Position numbers and translations under genes: made by a program. Below, piece after piece: positions 17,905 to 26,463 of a DNA stretch of 64,000 nucleotides; position 1 is the stretch's first letter; every line of letters begins with the position of its first letter. The notes under the pieces are model-generated. The model did no database searches. It worked only from the letters and a program-made list of their open reading frames with translations, and was not told the DNA's origin. Origin of the DNA: Serratia sp. PL17 (lineage in GTDB: Bacteria; Pseudomonadota; Gammaproteobacteria; Enterobacterales; Enterobacteriaceae). The stretch covers positions 558,001-622,000 of the forward strand of contig NZ_JAFIBY010000001.1 of assembly GCF_017832355.1 (NCBI RefSeq). The letters are read 5' to 3'.

Positions 17905-18053
17905 GCCCACCTCACACATTATCACTCCAACAGCCCGGGGTGGTAGCCGGATACCTGATTTCCCCGCTGCCCGTAAGCGCCAACCGGTCAGCGTAGAACC
18001 GAGCCGGGAAACCGACACCTTACCAGGCGATAATTGATATTGGAGTGTGCACT

Positions 18054-18458
18054 ATGGCTTTCGATGCCAACAAGAACATGATTAACGCTGCATTTGTGCA
18101 GCAGTTCCATGATTCTTTCGAAATTGCGTCGCAGCAGAAGGACTCGCGCCTGCAGGCTGCCGTTCATGACCGTGGGATGATCACCGGCGCGTCGTTCACC
18201 ATCAACGATATGGGTACCATCGAGATGAAACAGGTCACTGAGCGTTTTGGTGACACTGTTTGGGATGTGCCGGAAGCCGGTACCCGTAATGCGCTGATGG
18301 CGGATTACGCTGTATTTGTGCCTGTAGAGAAACGCGACCTGCGCAAGCTGATTGCTGACCCTCAGGGGCCATACCTGAATCTGACTTTATCTGCCGCCAA
18401 TCGCAAAAAGGATGATGTGATTTATCGCGCGCTGCTGGACATACGATGGCGATCATGA
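18054..18458 (+). pseudogene. major capsid protein, C-terminally truncated
   Basis: From the ATG at 18054 (TGGAG upstream) the product reads AFDANKNMINAAFVQQFHD and contains GTIEMKQVTERFGDTVWDVP and RDLRKLIADPQGPYL. This is the start of a podovirus (BPP-1/Bbp17-like) major capsid protein of usually more than 300 residues. It stops after 134 residues with an unrelated tail, DIRWRS, just past about 18438, where a deletion has joined it to tail-fibre upstream sequence. It cannot form a capsid. Confidence 0.8.
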
Positions 18459-18492
18459 GGTCGCAGTGGATTATTAAAACCGAGGCTGCCTT

Positions 18493-19323
18493 ATGTCGGT
18501 ACCCAACCAGACCCCATACAATATTTACACCGCCAACGGCCTGACAACCGTTTTTCCTTACGAGTTTTATCTGCTTAATGCCGGTGATATCGCGGTATCA
18601 ATTAACGGTACCGTCATCACATCGGGCTATACGATCACCGGCGTTGGCAACGTTGACGGTGGCGATATTACGTTCCTGACGCCGCCTGCTAATGGCGTCA
18701 CTGTCATGCTTGAGCGCGTGATCCCCACTTACCGCCTGACCGATTACCAGGACAACGGCGATCTGTTGGCTGATACCGTAAACAAGGATTTCGATCGCCT
18801 GTGGATGGCTATTCAGCAGGCGTTTATCTACCTCGGCCTGGCGCTGACTCGCCCGCTCCTCGGCGGACCATTTAATGCTAAAAAATATCGAATTGAAAAC
18901 GTTGGCGATCCTGTAAACGATCAGGATGCAGTCAATCGACGCTCGATGTATTCCTGTGTCGAGAAGATGATCGCCGGTGTGGTCGGTGGTTTTGGTTGGT
19001 TTCGGCAGTTCGGAGCAGGCGCAATTGACAGGACGTTTCAAGATAAGATGCGGGAGCGTCTTTCTGTCATTGATTTTGGTGCTGACACCAGTCGTCAGCA
19101 GTCGGCGACAATCACCAGCCAGAACGCTGGCATTGAGGCGTTACGGCGTGCGGATGCAGAACGAGAAGCCAAGGCTAAGGCCGCTCAGGAAAAAGCCCGC
19201 AGGGAGGCGCAGGGTGACTACGGCAAGGCTAACGAGGTTCTTTCTGAGCGCACTACCGGCGCAGCCTGCGCAGCGGCATCGGCTGCGTTTGACGAAGAGC
19301 TGCGCAGGGAGCGAGCACAATGA
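18493..19323 (+). pseudogene. chimera of T7-type tail-fibre N-terminus and Rz spanin C-terminus
   Basis: The frame encodes 276 residues. Residues 1 to about 195 are the virion-attachment domain of a T7 gp17-like tail fibre (YNIYTANGLTTVFPYEFYLL, then RLTDYQDNGDLLADTVNKDF). After the fibre sequence VIDFGADT the product switches to an Rz-type coiled tail (QNAGIEALRRADAEREAKAK ... AAFDEELRRERAQ). The junction is near 19087. The receptor-binding part of the fibre and the membrane anchor of Rz are both lost. The fusion is in frame, so a protein could be made, but neither original function is expected. Confidence 0.85.
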
Positions 19324-19577
19324 AAATTCTGATCATGGTTTGCTTGCTGGTGCTGGTAGGTTGCGCCGGCGCGCCGCCTGCACCTTCCTATGTTGAAGTT
19401 AAAGTCCCGGTCACCGTACCGTGCAAAACAGCCGACGTTGCGCGACCAGCGTTCGTTGTTGAGCAGTTGCCGATCGGTTCTCCAATCGACACTCAGATGC
19501 GAGCGCTGCGCGCTGAGCGTCATCAGCGTATCGGTTATGAACGTGAGTTATTGGCGGCAAATGAGGCGTGTAAATAA
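19320..19577 (+). CDS. Rz1-like outer membrane spanin lipoprotein
   Basis: Rz1 (o-spanin) pairs with Rz to fuse inner and outer membranes in the last step of phage lysis. The 85-residue product has a lipoprotein signal with lipobox LVGC (Cys15) and a Pro-containing stretch APPAPSYVEVKVPVTVPC. Its ATG overlaps the stop of the Rz part by 4 bases. In lambda, Rz1 is nested inside Rz; here they are nearly end to end, as in many podoviruses. Its Rz partner has lost its anchor, so it is probably non-functional. Confidence 0.8.
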   Translation: MKILIMVCLLVLVGCAGAPPAPSYVEVKVPVTVPCKTADVARPAFVVEQLPIGSPIDTQMRALRAERHQRIGYERELLAANEACK

Positions 19578-19712
19578 GATTTGGCAGGTCACTATTGAGC
19601 GTAAATTATTGTTTAATAGTGACTGATAACGTAGTTTTTTGCAGTGTGATGTAGTGTGTTATTTGCGCTAATTTTTATTTAATACATTGAATATTAATGT
19701 TTTTTATTGGGA

Positions 19713-19741
19713 TTTCACTTCTTTTGGCGAGAAACAGGCGT
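19713..19741. repeat. attR, right prophage attachment site
   Basis: Direct repeat of 9545-9573: TTTCAC, then the identical 12-mer TTTGGCGAGAAA (19723-19734), then CA and GGCG. It encodes the same LFLAK residues as the rlmI start in attL. Confidence 0.85.
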
Positions 19742-19749
19742 ACGGTCAT
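19713..19749 (-). pseudogene. displaced original 5' end of rlmI
   Basis: On the minus strand an ATG at 19749 starts MTVRLFLAKR, matching the E. coli RlmI N-terminus (MSVRLVLAKG). After the shared LFLAK the frame continues into prophage sequence and soon stops. This is the ancestral rlmI start, cut off when the phage integrated; its native promoter should still lie between here and yccX. Confidence 0.85.
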
Positions 19750-19841
19750 AATTAAGAATGCTGCCAGCTAGGTAAAAAGAGTGATATCGCCGTACGGAAA
19801 CACAGGCAATACCATAAACGATAGTGATAAGGGGGTCGATT

Positions 19842-20120
19842 ATGACACAAGTTTGCATTGCTGCGTATGTCTATGGCGTGGTGCAGGGCGTAGGGTTTCG
19901 CTATAACACTCAGCATCAGGCGACTGCGTTGGGATTAAGCGGTTATGCGCGTAATCTTGATGACGGCAGCGTTGAAGTGGTGGCCTGCGGTGCACAACCG
20001 CAGGTAGACAAGCTGGTGGAATGGCTGAAAAATGGCGGCCCGCGTAGCGCACGTGTCGATCGCGTACTGGTAGAGCCACGCGGCACGGCCGATTATCAAG
20101 GTTTCAGCATTCGCTATTAA
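19842..20120 (+). CDS. yccX: Acylphosphatase
   Basis: Hydrolyses acyl phosphates such as carbamoyl and acetyl phosphate. The 92-residue product is the standard size, with the active-site loop VQGVGFR (Arg20) and Asn38 in [10 protein letters not shown], and the C-terminal FSIRY. The ATG at 19842 has AAGGGGG upstream. It sits next to rlmI in E. coli; here the prophage lies between them. It is convergent with tusE. Confidence 0.95.
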   Translation: MTQVCIAAYVYGVVQGVGFRYNTQHQATALGLSGYARNLDDGSVEVVACGAQPQVDKLVEWLKNGGPRSARVDRVLVEPRGTADYQGFSIRY

Positions 20121-20124
20121 TGCA

Positions 20125-20454
20125 TCAGATGCATTTTACCGGTTTTGGCAGACCCGCTATTTTTGTTGCCTGCTTGGCTGGCCCTTTAGGGAATAAACGG
20201 TAGAGATAGCGGCTGTTGCCTTTCTCTTCACCGTACTTCTGCGCCATGGCTTTGACCAACATGCGGATTGCCGGTGAGGTATTAAACTCCAGGTAAAAGC
20301 CGCGTACGAAACGCACGACTTCCCAATGTGCCTCGGTAAGCGTTATTTCTTCCTGGGCGGCCAGCAAAGGCGCGAGGGCCTCATGCCAGTCGGCGCTGTT
20401 TTTCAGGTAACCCTGTGCGTCGGTTTCAATAACCTGACCTTCATACTCCAACAT
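20125..20454 (-). CDS. tusE: TusE sulfurtransferase, tRNA 2-thiouridine pathway
   Basis: TusE receives persulfide sulfur from TusBCD and passes it to MnmA for 2-thiolation of wobble uridine in tRNA. The 109-residue DsrC-family product has [18 protein letters not shown] and the conserved penultimate cysteine in GLPKPVKCI. It is convergent with yccX with a 4-bp gap. Confidence 0.95.
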   Translation of the reverse strand: MLEYEGQVIETDAQGYLKNSADWHEALAPLLAAQEEITLTEAHWEVVRFVRGFYLEFNTSPAIRMLVKAMAQKYGEEKGNSRYLYRLFPKGPAKQATKIAGLPKPVKCI

Positions 20455-20519
20455 ACTGCCTCGGTAACGGGTAATTCAGAACGGTCGCCAGTTTAGCAAA
20501 CTTTGCCGCTGCAAAAAAT

Positions 20520-20543
20520 AAAGCCCCGCCGGAGCGGGGCTTT
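20520..20543 (-). terminator. rho-independent terminator of yccA
   Basis: A 10-bp stem (AAAGCCCCGC at 20520-20529 with GCGGGGCTTT at 20534-20543), followed on the minus strand by ATTTTTT. Confidence 0.85.
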
Positions 20544-20564
20544 AGGTATTTATCACGTGCGATA

Positions 20565-21224
20565 TCAGTTGCTGCGTGCGAAGCCTAAAATGCTCAACAG
20601 GCTGATGAACATGTTGTACAGCGACACATACAGGCTGACGGTGGCGCGGATATAGTTAGTCTCGCCGCCGTGAATAATGTTGCTGGTCTCCCACAGGATT
20701 GCGCCTGCAGAGAACAAGATAAACAGCGCGCTGATAGCCAGATGCAGGGCAGGGATCTGCAGGAACAGGTTAGCGATGACGGCAACCAGCAGTACCACAA
20801 ACCCAGCCATCATCATCCCAGACAGGAATGACATATCCTTGCGCGTGGTCAGCACGTAGGCTGAACAGCAGAAGAACACGACTGCAGTGCCACCCAATGC
20901 AAGCATAATCAGGTCGCCAGCACCGGTATTAATGAATGAACTGAGGATTGGCCCCAGGGCATAACCCATAAAACCGGTCAGTGCGAATGCGGCCAGAATG
21001 CCCGCAGGGCTGTTTGCCAGCTTGTGGGTCAGGAACATTAACCCATAAAAACCGACCAGCATCAGCAACAGACCCGGTGCCGGCAGCCCCAACATGGTGC
21101 TGGCAGTGGCGGTAAGCGCCGAAAACGCCAGCGTCAAAGAAAGTAGAAAATACGTGTTACGCAAAACCTTATGTGTACTCAGCAACGAGTCACGCGAGGA
21201 GGATGAGACGACAATACGGTCCAT
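20565..21224 (-). CDS. yccA: YccA, FtsH-modulating BAX inhibitor-1 family protein
   Basis: A 219-residue inner membrane protein with about seven membrane segments, of the BI-1/LFG family. E. coli YccA is a substrate and inhibitor of the FtsH protease and protects SecY when translocons are jammed. Family sequence includes [19 protein letters not shown] and the C-terminal [16 protein letters not shown]. It is transcribed away from serT. Confidence 0.94.
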   Translation of the reverse strand: MDRIVVSSSSRDSLLSTHKVLRNTYFLLSLTLAFSALTATASTMLGLPAPGLLLMLVGFYGLMFLTHKLANSPAGILAAFALTGFMGYALGPILSSFINTGAGDLIMLALGGTAVVFFCCSAYVLTTRKDMSFLSGMMMAGFVVLLVAVIANLFLQIPALHLAISALFILFSAGAILWETSNIIHGGETNYIRATVSLYVSLYNMFISLLSILGFARSN

Positions 21225-21452
21225 AATGATCTCTCTTATCAGGTCATCACAAAATTAGTGACGATGATAGGCAGCGCAAGCGTTTGATTAAAGTTTGTTT
21301 ACCAATCTTTACCCTTAGTTATCATTGTTGCAACCTTAAGCGGGAGTTGATGGTTTCTTCAACGCTTGCGTGTCAAATGCTGGTTTTTCGTTCGGTTGAA
21401 CAGTAATGGGCTTTACAAGCGGATCAGCTCTGTTTATAGTTCGGCTCGTTGC

Positions 21453-21540
21453 GGAGGGGTGGCCGAGTGGCTGAAGGCAACGGTCTTGAAAACCGTCGAC
21501 GGGAAACCGTTCCAGAGTTCGAATCTCTGCTCCTCCGCCA
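21453..21540 (+). tRNA. serT: tRNA-Ser (anticodon TGA)
   Basis: An 88-base type II tRNA with encoded CCA end. The acceptor stem GGAGGGG pairs with CTCCTCC (one G-U), the anticodon loop contains TGA at 21487-21489, there is a long variable arm, and the T-loop is GTTCGAATC. Position after yccA equals that of serT in E. coli. Reads UCA and UCG-type codons. Confidence 0.97.
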
Positions 21541-21546
21541 TTATTT

Positions 21547-21579
21547 AGCTCATGTTATTTATTAACATGGGCTTTTTTG
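21547..21579 (+). terminator. terminator of serT
   Basis: An 11-bp stem, AGCTCATGTTA (21547-21557) with TAACATGGGCT (21563-21573) including one G-U pair, is followed by TTTTTGTTTT. Confidence 0.85.
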
Positions 21580-21680
21580 TTTTATGCTTTCCTCGATATG
21601 CCATCCAGTATGCCAATTCCGCCTGCCTTGCGCTGGTAGCCATGAGAATACATTGGACAGGTTATCATTCACCTCCGGTT

Positions 21681-22170
21681 TCATCTTGTTGCCAGCGCTC
21701 CCGGATAATGTCTGGCGATAATGTCATTCAACTTATCAACCCGTTCCAGTCACTTAAATGTGATACGCGCCATTCCCTTCTGAAATTCTTAATAGAAAAC
21801 GACTCATCCTTATAGCGGGTGCTGTGGCGCTCCTCATGGATATGTTCGCCCAGATGATGGGTAACATCGGGGCGGTTGTCGTGAATAGGTTGGCCATCGA
21901 GTATCATCGCATGCGCTCAAGATCGGCTAACTTACCACGTTGCCAGCCCCAGTTGAGTCCAAATCCCCATTCGTCGTGTTTTACGACACCTTCCACAATA
22001 ATCTTTTTCCCGAATATGCAGGGACTATTCGATTTGTAGTCCCCACTAAGATTTTTGAACATGTTGATAACGCTCCGCTCAAACACCTCTCCCTTGCTCT
22101 GATGGAGTTGTTCAAAAGAACTGGGGATGTTGGCTTCGCTGACGGTTCGGTCTGCATGTTTTGTCTCCAT
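21681..22170 (-). pseudogene. DUF4942 gene remnant, frameshifted
   Basis: Three frames together rebuild the C-terminal half of a DUF4942 protein, a family common on enterobacterial P4-like islands and plasmids. Frame one covers EANIPSSFEQLHQSKGEVFE and GDYKSNSPCIFGKKIIVEGV; the next frame continues ILDGQPIHDNRPDVTHHLG; the third ends VDKLNDIIARHYPGALATR. Frameshifts lie near 21902 and 21780, and an in-frame stop near 21760. The N-terminal half is missing. It is a scar of an island once integrated at the tRNA-Ser. Confidence 0.75.
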
Positions 22171-23025
22171 AAATAAAAATACCCGCCGGTTTAAGGGCGG
22201 GCGCTATGCGATGTTGTTAAGAGTGTTACTCGGGGAAATGGCGGTGTTAGCGTCAGGGATTACCAATCGAATAGGGCAAAGCCCGGCAGGGGGACAGACT
22301 GACAGGGTTCGAACTACTGAGGCGGCGGAGGATGCATCGATGCGCATAGTACCTTTTCAGTCGAAAGCACCGCATGCCGTTATCCTGGGAGCGCAGAGAG
22401 TGTGAATAGGAGAGTAGAATCGATATTCTTAGCCGGGTTGCACAACCCATGATTTCCTCACCCCCGTATGTTACGAAATAAATAAATTTATCTTAAGTAA
22501 AAGATTGCAGCCTTGCCGCTAAGTCTGATCGTTGCATTTTTGCTTGCCCAGTTATGCGTGGCCTCTCATTTTTTTAAATAAAGCCTTAAATGAGACTTTT
22601 CTTACAACGTTGTCGTAAGTTATCCCATCTTGAACTTAAGTCAAACCGATCACTTTCTGAATACCCTTACCCCATGCGGTTTATAAGGCGCCTTCTAAGA
22701 AATCTCTTATTAATCAATTTGATGATCTATTTTTGTTAAATTAACTTTCTGTAATATCATGTTACATTTATTTATTTCCAATGACCCAACTAACGTTTCT
22801 ACACTCCGGCAATAGGTATTTATCCGAAATCTTCCGGCTTCAGAAAAATGCTTAAAAACATTGTGTCATGCTCGCTGGTGAATGGAATGTGCCTGCTTTT
22901 GACCCTAGCTTTATTGGCGTCGCTGGGTGACGTAAGGGAAGAATTGCTCTGGTATTATTAATGTTTCTTATTAATTTCACGGTGGCATTGACCATTTCTA
23001 TATATTTCATAGAACAGGGACAGCC
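22171..23025. other. 855-bp mostly non-coding region between island scar and T6SS
   Basis: No convincing gene. A hairpin CCCGCCGGTTTAAGGGCGGG lies near 22188-22207. A 64-codon plus-strand frame at 22211-22405 (ending LGAQRV) might be another island remnant but has no match I recognise. From about 22440 the DNA is AT-rich with no long frame. A possible sigma-70 promoter, TTGTTA at 22733-22738 with TATCAT at 22755-22760 (16-bp spacing), could drive tssB through a leader of roughly 260 bases. I saw no convincing sigma-54 or Fur site. Confidence 0.5.
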
Positions 23026-23523
23026 ATGTCTAACTCCTATCAGTCCGAGATCCCCAAAGCGCGCGTCAATATCAAACTCGACCTGCATGTCGGTGGGGCG
23101 CAGAAAAAAGTCGAATTGCCTCTCAAATTAATGGTGGTAGGGGATTACAGCAACGGTGCCGAGCAACGTCCGTTATCGGAGCGTGAAAAGGTCAACGTTA
23201 ATAAAAACAACTTCGACAGCGTGATGGCCGAGTTTTCCCCTTCTGTAAACCTTTCCGTTGTAAACACGCGGGCCGGCGATGGCAGTGAGGAAAACGTCAG
23301 CCTTTCCTTCAATGAAATGAAAGACTTCGAGCCTGAACAGGTTGCCCGCCAGATACCCCAGTTAAAGGCGATGCTCGCTATGCGCAACTTGCTCCGTGAC
23401 CTCAAAGCCAATCTTTTAGACAACCAAACCTTCCGTAAAGAGCTGGAAAAAATTCTGCTCGACCCAGCGCTGAGCGCTGAATTGCGCAGCGAACTGTCTG
23501 CTCTGGCACCGAAGCAAGCCTAG
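23026..23523 (+). CDS. tssB: T6SS sheath small subunit TssB
   Basis: TssB (VipA) pairs with TssC to build the contractile sheath in the cytoplasm. The 165-residue product has the family N-terminus PKARVNIKLDLHVGGAQKKV, then PLKLMVVGDYSNG and SFNEMKDFEPEQVARQIPQL. AACAGGGACAG precedes the ATG. It is the first gene of a co-directional cluster of about 29 kb, with tssC 34 bp downstream. Confidence 0.96.
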   Translation: MSNSYQSEIPKARVNIKLDLHVGGAQKKVELPLKLMVVGDYSNGAEQRPLSEREKVNVNKNNFDSVMAEFSPSVNLSVVNTRAGDGSEENVSLSFNEMKDFEPEQVARQIPQLKAMLAMRNLLRDLKANLLDNQTFRKELEKILLDPALSAELRSELSALAPKQA

Positions 23524-23557
23524 CGGTCGTGATGTTTAACGGATTAACGAAGAGAAA

Positions 23558-25105
23558 ATGCTGATGTCTGTAAAAAATGAGAACGCCACGGGTGGCGAAA
23601 GCACCGTGCTGGAGCGTCAGGACGCGGGTAGTGTGTATGCCTCCCTGTTTGAAAAAATCAACCTGAACCCGGTGTCAGAGCTGAGTGCGCTGGATATCTG
23701 GCAGGACAACCAGGCGATGTCGGATGCGACCGCCGATGAGCGTCTGACTGCCGGGATGCAGGTCTTTCTGGAGTGTCTGACGAAAGCGGGTTCAAAAATC
23801 GAGAAGCTGGACAAAACGCTGATTGACCACCATATCGCGGAATTGGACTTTCAGATTAGCCGCCAGTTGGACGCAGTCATGCACCATGAGGCATTTCAGC
23901 AAACAGAAAGCACCTGGCGTGGGCTGAAATCCCTGGTCGACAAAACCGATTTCCGCCAGAACGTCAAAATCGAGCTGCTGGACCTGTCGAAAGACGATTT
24001 GCGTCAGGATTTTGAAGATGCGCCGGAGATTATTCAGAGCGGATTATACCAGCACACCTACACCGCAGAATACGACAGCCCGGGTGGGGAACCGATTGCC
24101 GCACTGATTTCTGCGTATGAGTTTGATGCCTCTGCGCAGGACGTCGCGCTGTTGCGCAATATCTCTAAAGTCTCAGCTGCCGCGCATATGCCATTTATTG
24201 GTTCTGCGGGCCCGAAATTCTTCCTCAAGGACTCGATGGAAGAAGTCGCGGCGATTAAAGATATCGGCAACTACTTTGACCGCGCCGAGTACATTAAGTG
24301 GAAATCCTTCCGCGAGACGGACGACTCTCGTTATATCGGTCTGGTGATGCCTCGCGTGCTGGGTCGCCTGCCGTATGGCCCGGACACCGTGCCGGTGCGC
24401 AGCTTCAATTATGTCGAGGAAGTGAAAGGCCCGGATCACGACAAATACCTGTGGACCAACGCCTCCTTTGCGTTTGCCGCCAACATGGTGAAAAGCTTCA
24501 TCAACAACGGCTGGTGTGTACAAATCCGTGGCCCGCAGGCCGGTGGCGCAGTGAAAGACCTGCCGATCCATCTGTACGACCTGGGTACAGGTAATCAGGT
24601 GAAAATCCCGTCAGAGGTGATGATCCCGGAAACCCGCGAGTTTGAATTTGCGAATCTGGGCTTCATCCCGCTGTCCTACTACAAGAATCGCGACTACAGC
24701 TGCTTTTTCTCGGCGAACTCGACCCAGAAACCGGCGCTGTATGACACCGCGGATGCGACGGCTAACAGCCGCATCAATTCGCGTCTGCCATATATCTTCC
24801 TGCTGTCGCGCATCGCGCACTACCTGAAGCTTATCCAGCGCGAAAATATCGGTACCACCAAAGACCGCCGTCTACTGGAGCTTGAGCTCAACACCTGGGT
24901 GCGTGGTTTGGTCACCGAAATGACCGATCCGGGCGACGAGTTGCAAGCCTCTCACCCGCTGCGTGACGCGAAAGTGGTGGTGGAAGACATCGAGGATAAC
25001 CCGGGCTTCTTCCGCGTGAAACTCTATGCCGTGCCGCACTTCCAGGTAGAAGGCATGGACGTCAATCTGTCACTGGTTTCCCAGATGCCGAAGGCAAAAG
25101 CGTAA
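23558..25105 (+). CDS. tssC: T6SS sheath large subunit TssC
   Basis: TssC (VipB) is the large sheath protein, which exposes the N-terminal region recognised by ClpV after contraction. The 515-residue product has the family blocks TESTWRGLKSLVDKTDFRQ, RLPYGPDTVPVRSFNYVEE and FANLGFIPLSYYKNRDYSCF. A second in-frame ATG two codons in (23564) could be the real start. It appears intact. Confidence 0.96.
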   Translation: MLMSVKNENATGGESTVLERQDAGSVYASLFEKINLNPVSELSALDIWQDNQAMSDATADERLTAGMQVFLECLTKAGSKIEKLDKTLIDHHIAELDFQISRQLDAVMHHEAFQQTESTWRGLKSLVDKTDFRQNVKIELLDLSKDDLRQDFEDAPEIIQSGLYQHTYTAEYDSPGGEPIAALISAYEFDASAQDVALLRNISKVSAAAHMPFIGSAGPKFFLKDSMEEVAAIKDIGNYFDRAEYIKWKSFRETDDSRYIGLVMPRVLGRLPYGPDTVPVRSFNYVEEVKGPDHDKYLWTNASFAFAANMVKSFINNGWCVQIRGPQAGGAVKDLPIHLYDLGTGNQVKIPSEVMIPETREFEFANLGFIPLSYYKNRDYSCFFSANSTQKPALYDTADATANSRINSRLPYIFLLSRIAHYLKLIQRENIGTTKDRRLLELELNTWVRGLVTEMTDPGDELQASHPLRDAKVVVEDIEDNPGFFRVKLYAVPHFQVEGMDVNLSLVSQMPKAKA

Positions 25106-25122
25106 CGTAAGGCAGGAAGCCG

Positions 25123-26463
25123 ATGAAAACGGAACAACCGTTATGGGGCAGGGGCATTATGGTCTCTCCCCAGCACTTCCAGCAACAGGCTGCGTATGCG
25201 GCCTGGTCTGCGGAAGGCATTGTCCGACTGGGATTATCACAGCCCTGGGGAGTGATTGATGCCACTTTTGAACCGGATGCACTGAAACTGGGCCGCCTGC
25301 AGGCCCGCCATCTGCACATCCGTTTCCCTGATGGCACGCTTATCGACACGGATAATGCTGACGACTTGCCACCGGTGCTGGCGCTTGAGGCGGAATCACA
25401 GGATGTGGTGGTGGTTCTGGTACTTCCGCTGCTGCGGGCAAATGGCGACAACTGCCTTAAACCCGATGAGGTGGCCGGGCGTCCTGTTCGCTATCGCCAG
25501 CGCTGGCGGGATGTCCGTAACATGTTCGGAGATGATACCCGCCAGATTGCGGTGATGCAGCCAGAGCTGATGCTGCGTTTCACCCATCAGAACAACAGCG
25601 ATTACCTGACCTGCCCAGTCGCCCGTTTGCAGCAGGATTCACAGGGGGCGTGGCAACTCGATGAGACGTTTCTCCCCCCGCTCCTGACCATCCAGGGCAG
25701 CCGCTGGCTAGTGACCCAGTTGGAACAGCTGATGACGCAACTGCGTGCCCGTCTAAGTCGCCTGATGGCAATGCGCCGGGAAAGTAACGAGCGCATGGCA
25801 GATTTTGCCGTAGCCGACGTGTCCCTGTTTTGGCTGCTCAATGCCCTGAACAGTGCCGAACCCGTGCTTGGGCAGTTTCACCGTAATCTACAAACGCCGC
25901 CGGAGCGTCTGTATCCGGAACTGGCGCGCCTTGCCGGCAGCCTGCTGACGTTCTCATTGGAACATCAGGTGAACGCCATTCCTGCGTACCAGCATGAACA
26001 GTTGAATGCCGCTTTCCCACCGCTGTTTGATTTATTGGGCGACCTGCTGGAGGCCAGCCTGCCGTCGCGGGTGGTGGCGATTGAGCTTGAGCATGATACA
26101 CGGCTTCACTTCTGGCAGGCCCGTCTGCATGACCCGCGGCTACGCGAGGGGGCAGATTACTACCTCTCCGTGCGTTCACCGATGCCGGTGGCACAGCTAC
26201 AGGAACAGTTCCCGCGCCAGTGCAAGGTGGGCAGTCCGGATCATGTCAGGGGGATTGTTAACTCATCTAGAGTGGGGGTTCCGCTGACACCGCTTCGCCA
26301 TGTACCAGCCGCCATTCCGCTGCGTCTGGAAAACCAGTATTTCAGCCTTGATGTGTCCCATCCGCTGGCCACCGACATGCTCCAGAGCGGCACCTGTATG
26401 TTTTATGTCCCGGGTATGCTCGGTGAGCCTGAACTTGAACTCTTTGCGGTACTGAGAACATGA
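25123..26463 (+). CDS. tssK: T6SS baseplate protein TssK
   Basis: TssK trimers link the baseplate wedge to the TssJLM membrane complex. The 446-residue product opens with the typical PLWGRGIMVSPQHFQQQAAY and includes SMLHVPAAIPL-like C-terminal neck/head sequence (PLTPLRHVPAAIPLRLENQY). GGCAGGAAG precedes the ATG. Its stop overlaps the tssL start. Confidence 0.95.
   Translation: MKTEQPLWGRGIMVSPQHFQQQAAYAAWSAEGIVRLGLSQPWGVIDATFEPDALKLGRLQARHLHIRFPDGTLIDTDNADDLPPVLALEAESQDVVVVLVLPLLRANGDNCLKPDEVAGRPVRYRQRWRDVRNMFGDDTRQIAVMQPELMLRFTHQNNSDYLTCPVARLQQDSQGAWQLDETFLPPLLTIQGSRWLVTQLEQLMTQLRARLSRLMAMRRESNERMADFAVADVSLFWLLNALNSAEPVLGQFHRNLQTPPERLYPELARLAGSLLTFSLEHQVNAIPAYQHEQLNAAFPPLFDLLGDLLEASLPSRVVAIELEHDTRLHFWQARLHDPRLREGADYYLSVRSPMPVAQLQEQFPRQCKVGSPDHVRGIVNSSRVGVPLTPLRHVPAAIPLRLENQYFSLDVSHPLATDMLQSGTCMFYVPGMLGEPELELFAVLRT

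Larger units (their letters stand above)
9545..19741. mobile_element. decayed podovirus-type prophage integrated at the 5' end of rlmI
   Basis: About 10.2 kb bounded by direct repeats in rlmI and at 19713-19741. It interrupts an otherwise exact E. coli order (rlmI-yccX). Visible content: truncated lambda-type integrase, late-early small genes, portal, scaffold, truncated capsid, tail-fibre N-terminus and Rz/Rz1. Excision, immunity, replication, terminase, most tail genes, holin and endolysin are missing, so it cannot form particles unaided. At least three internal deletions can be placed, near 10.62, 18.44 and 19.09 kb. Confidence 0.9.

Noticed and set aside
17572-18018. 148-residue version of the antisense phage gene
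   Set aside because: The first 50 codons cover the hairpin repeat and GC-rich phage sequence, and a GTG with a strong ribosome site lies at 17868.
22211-22405. 64-codon frame ending LGAQRV upstream of the T6SS
   Set aside because: No recognised family, no clear ribosome site; kept only as a note in the intergenic entry.
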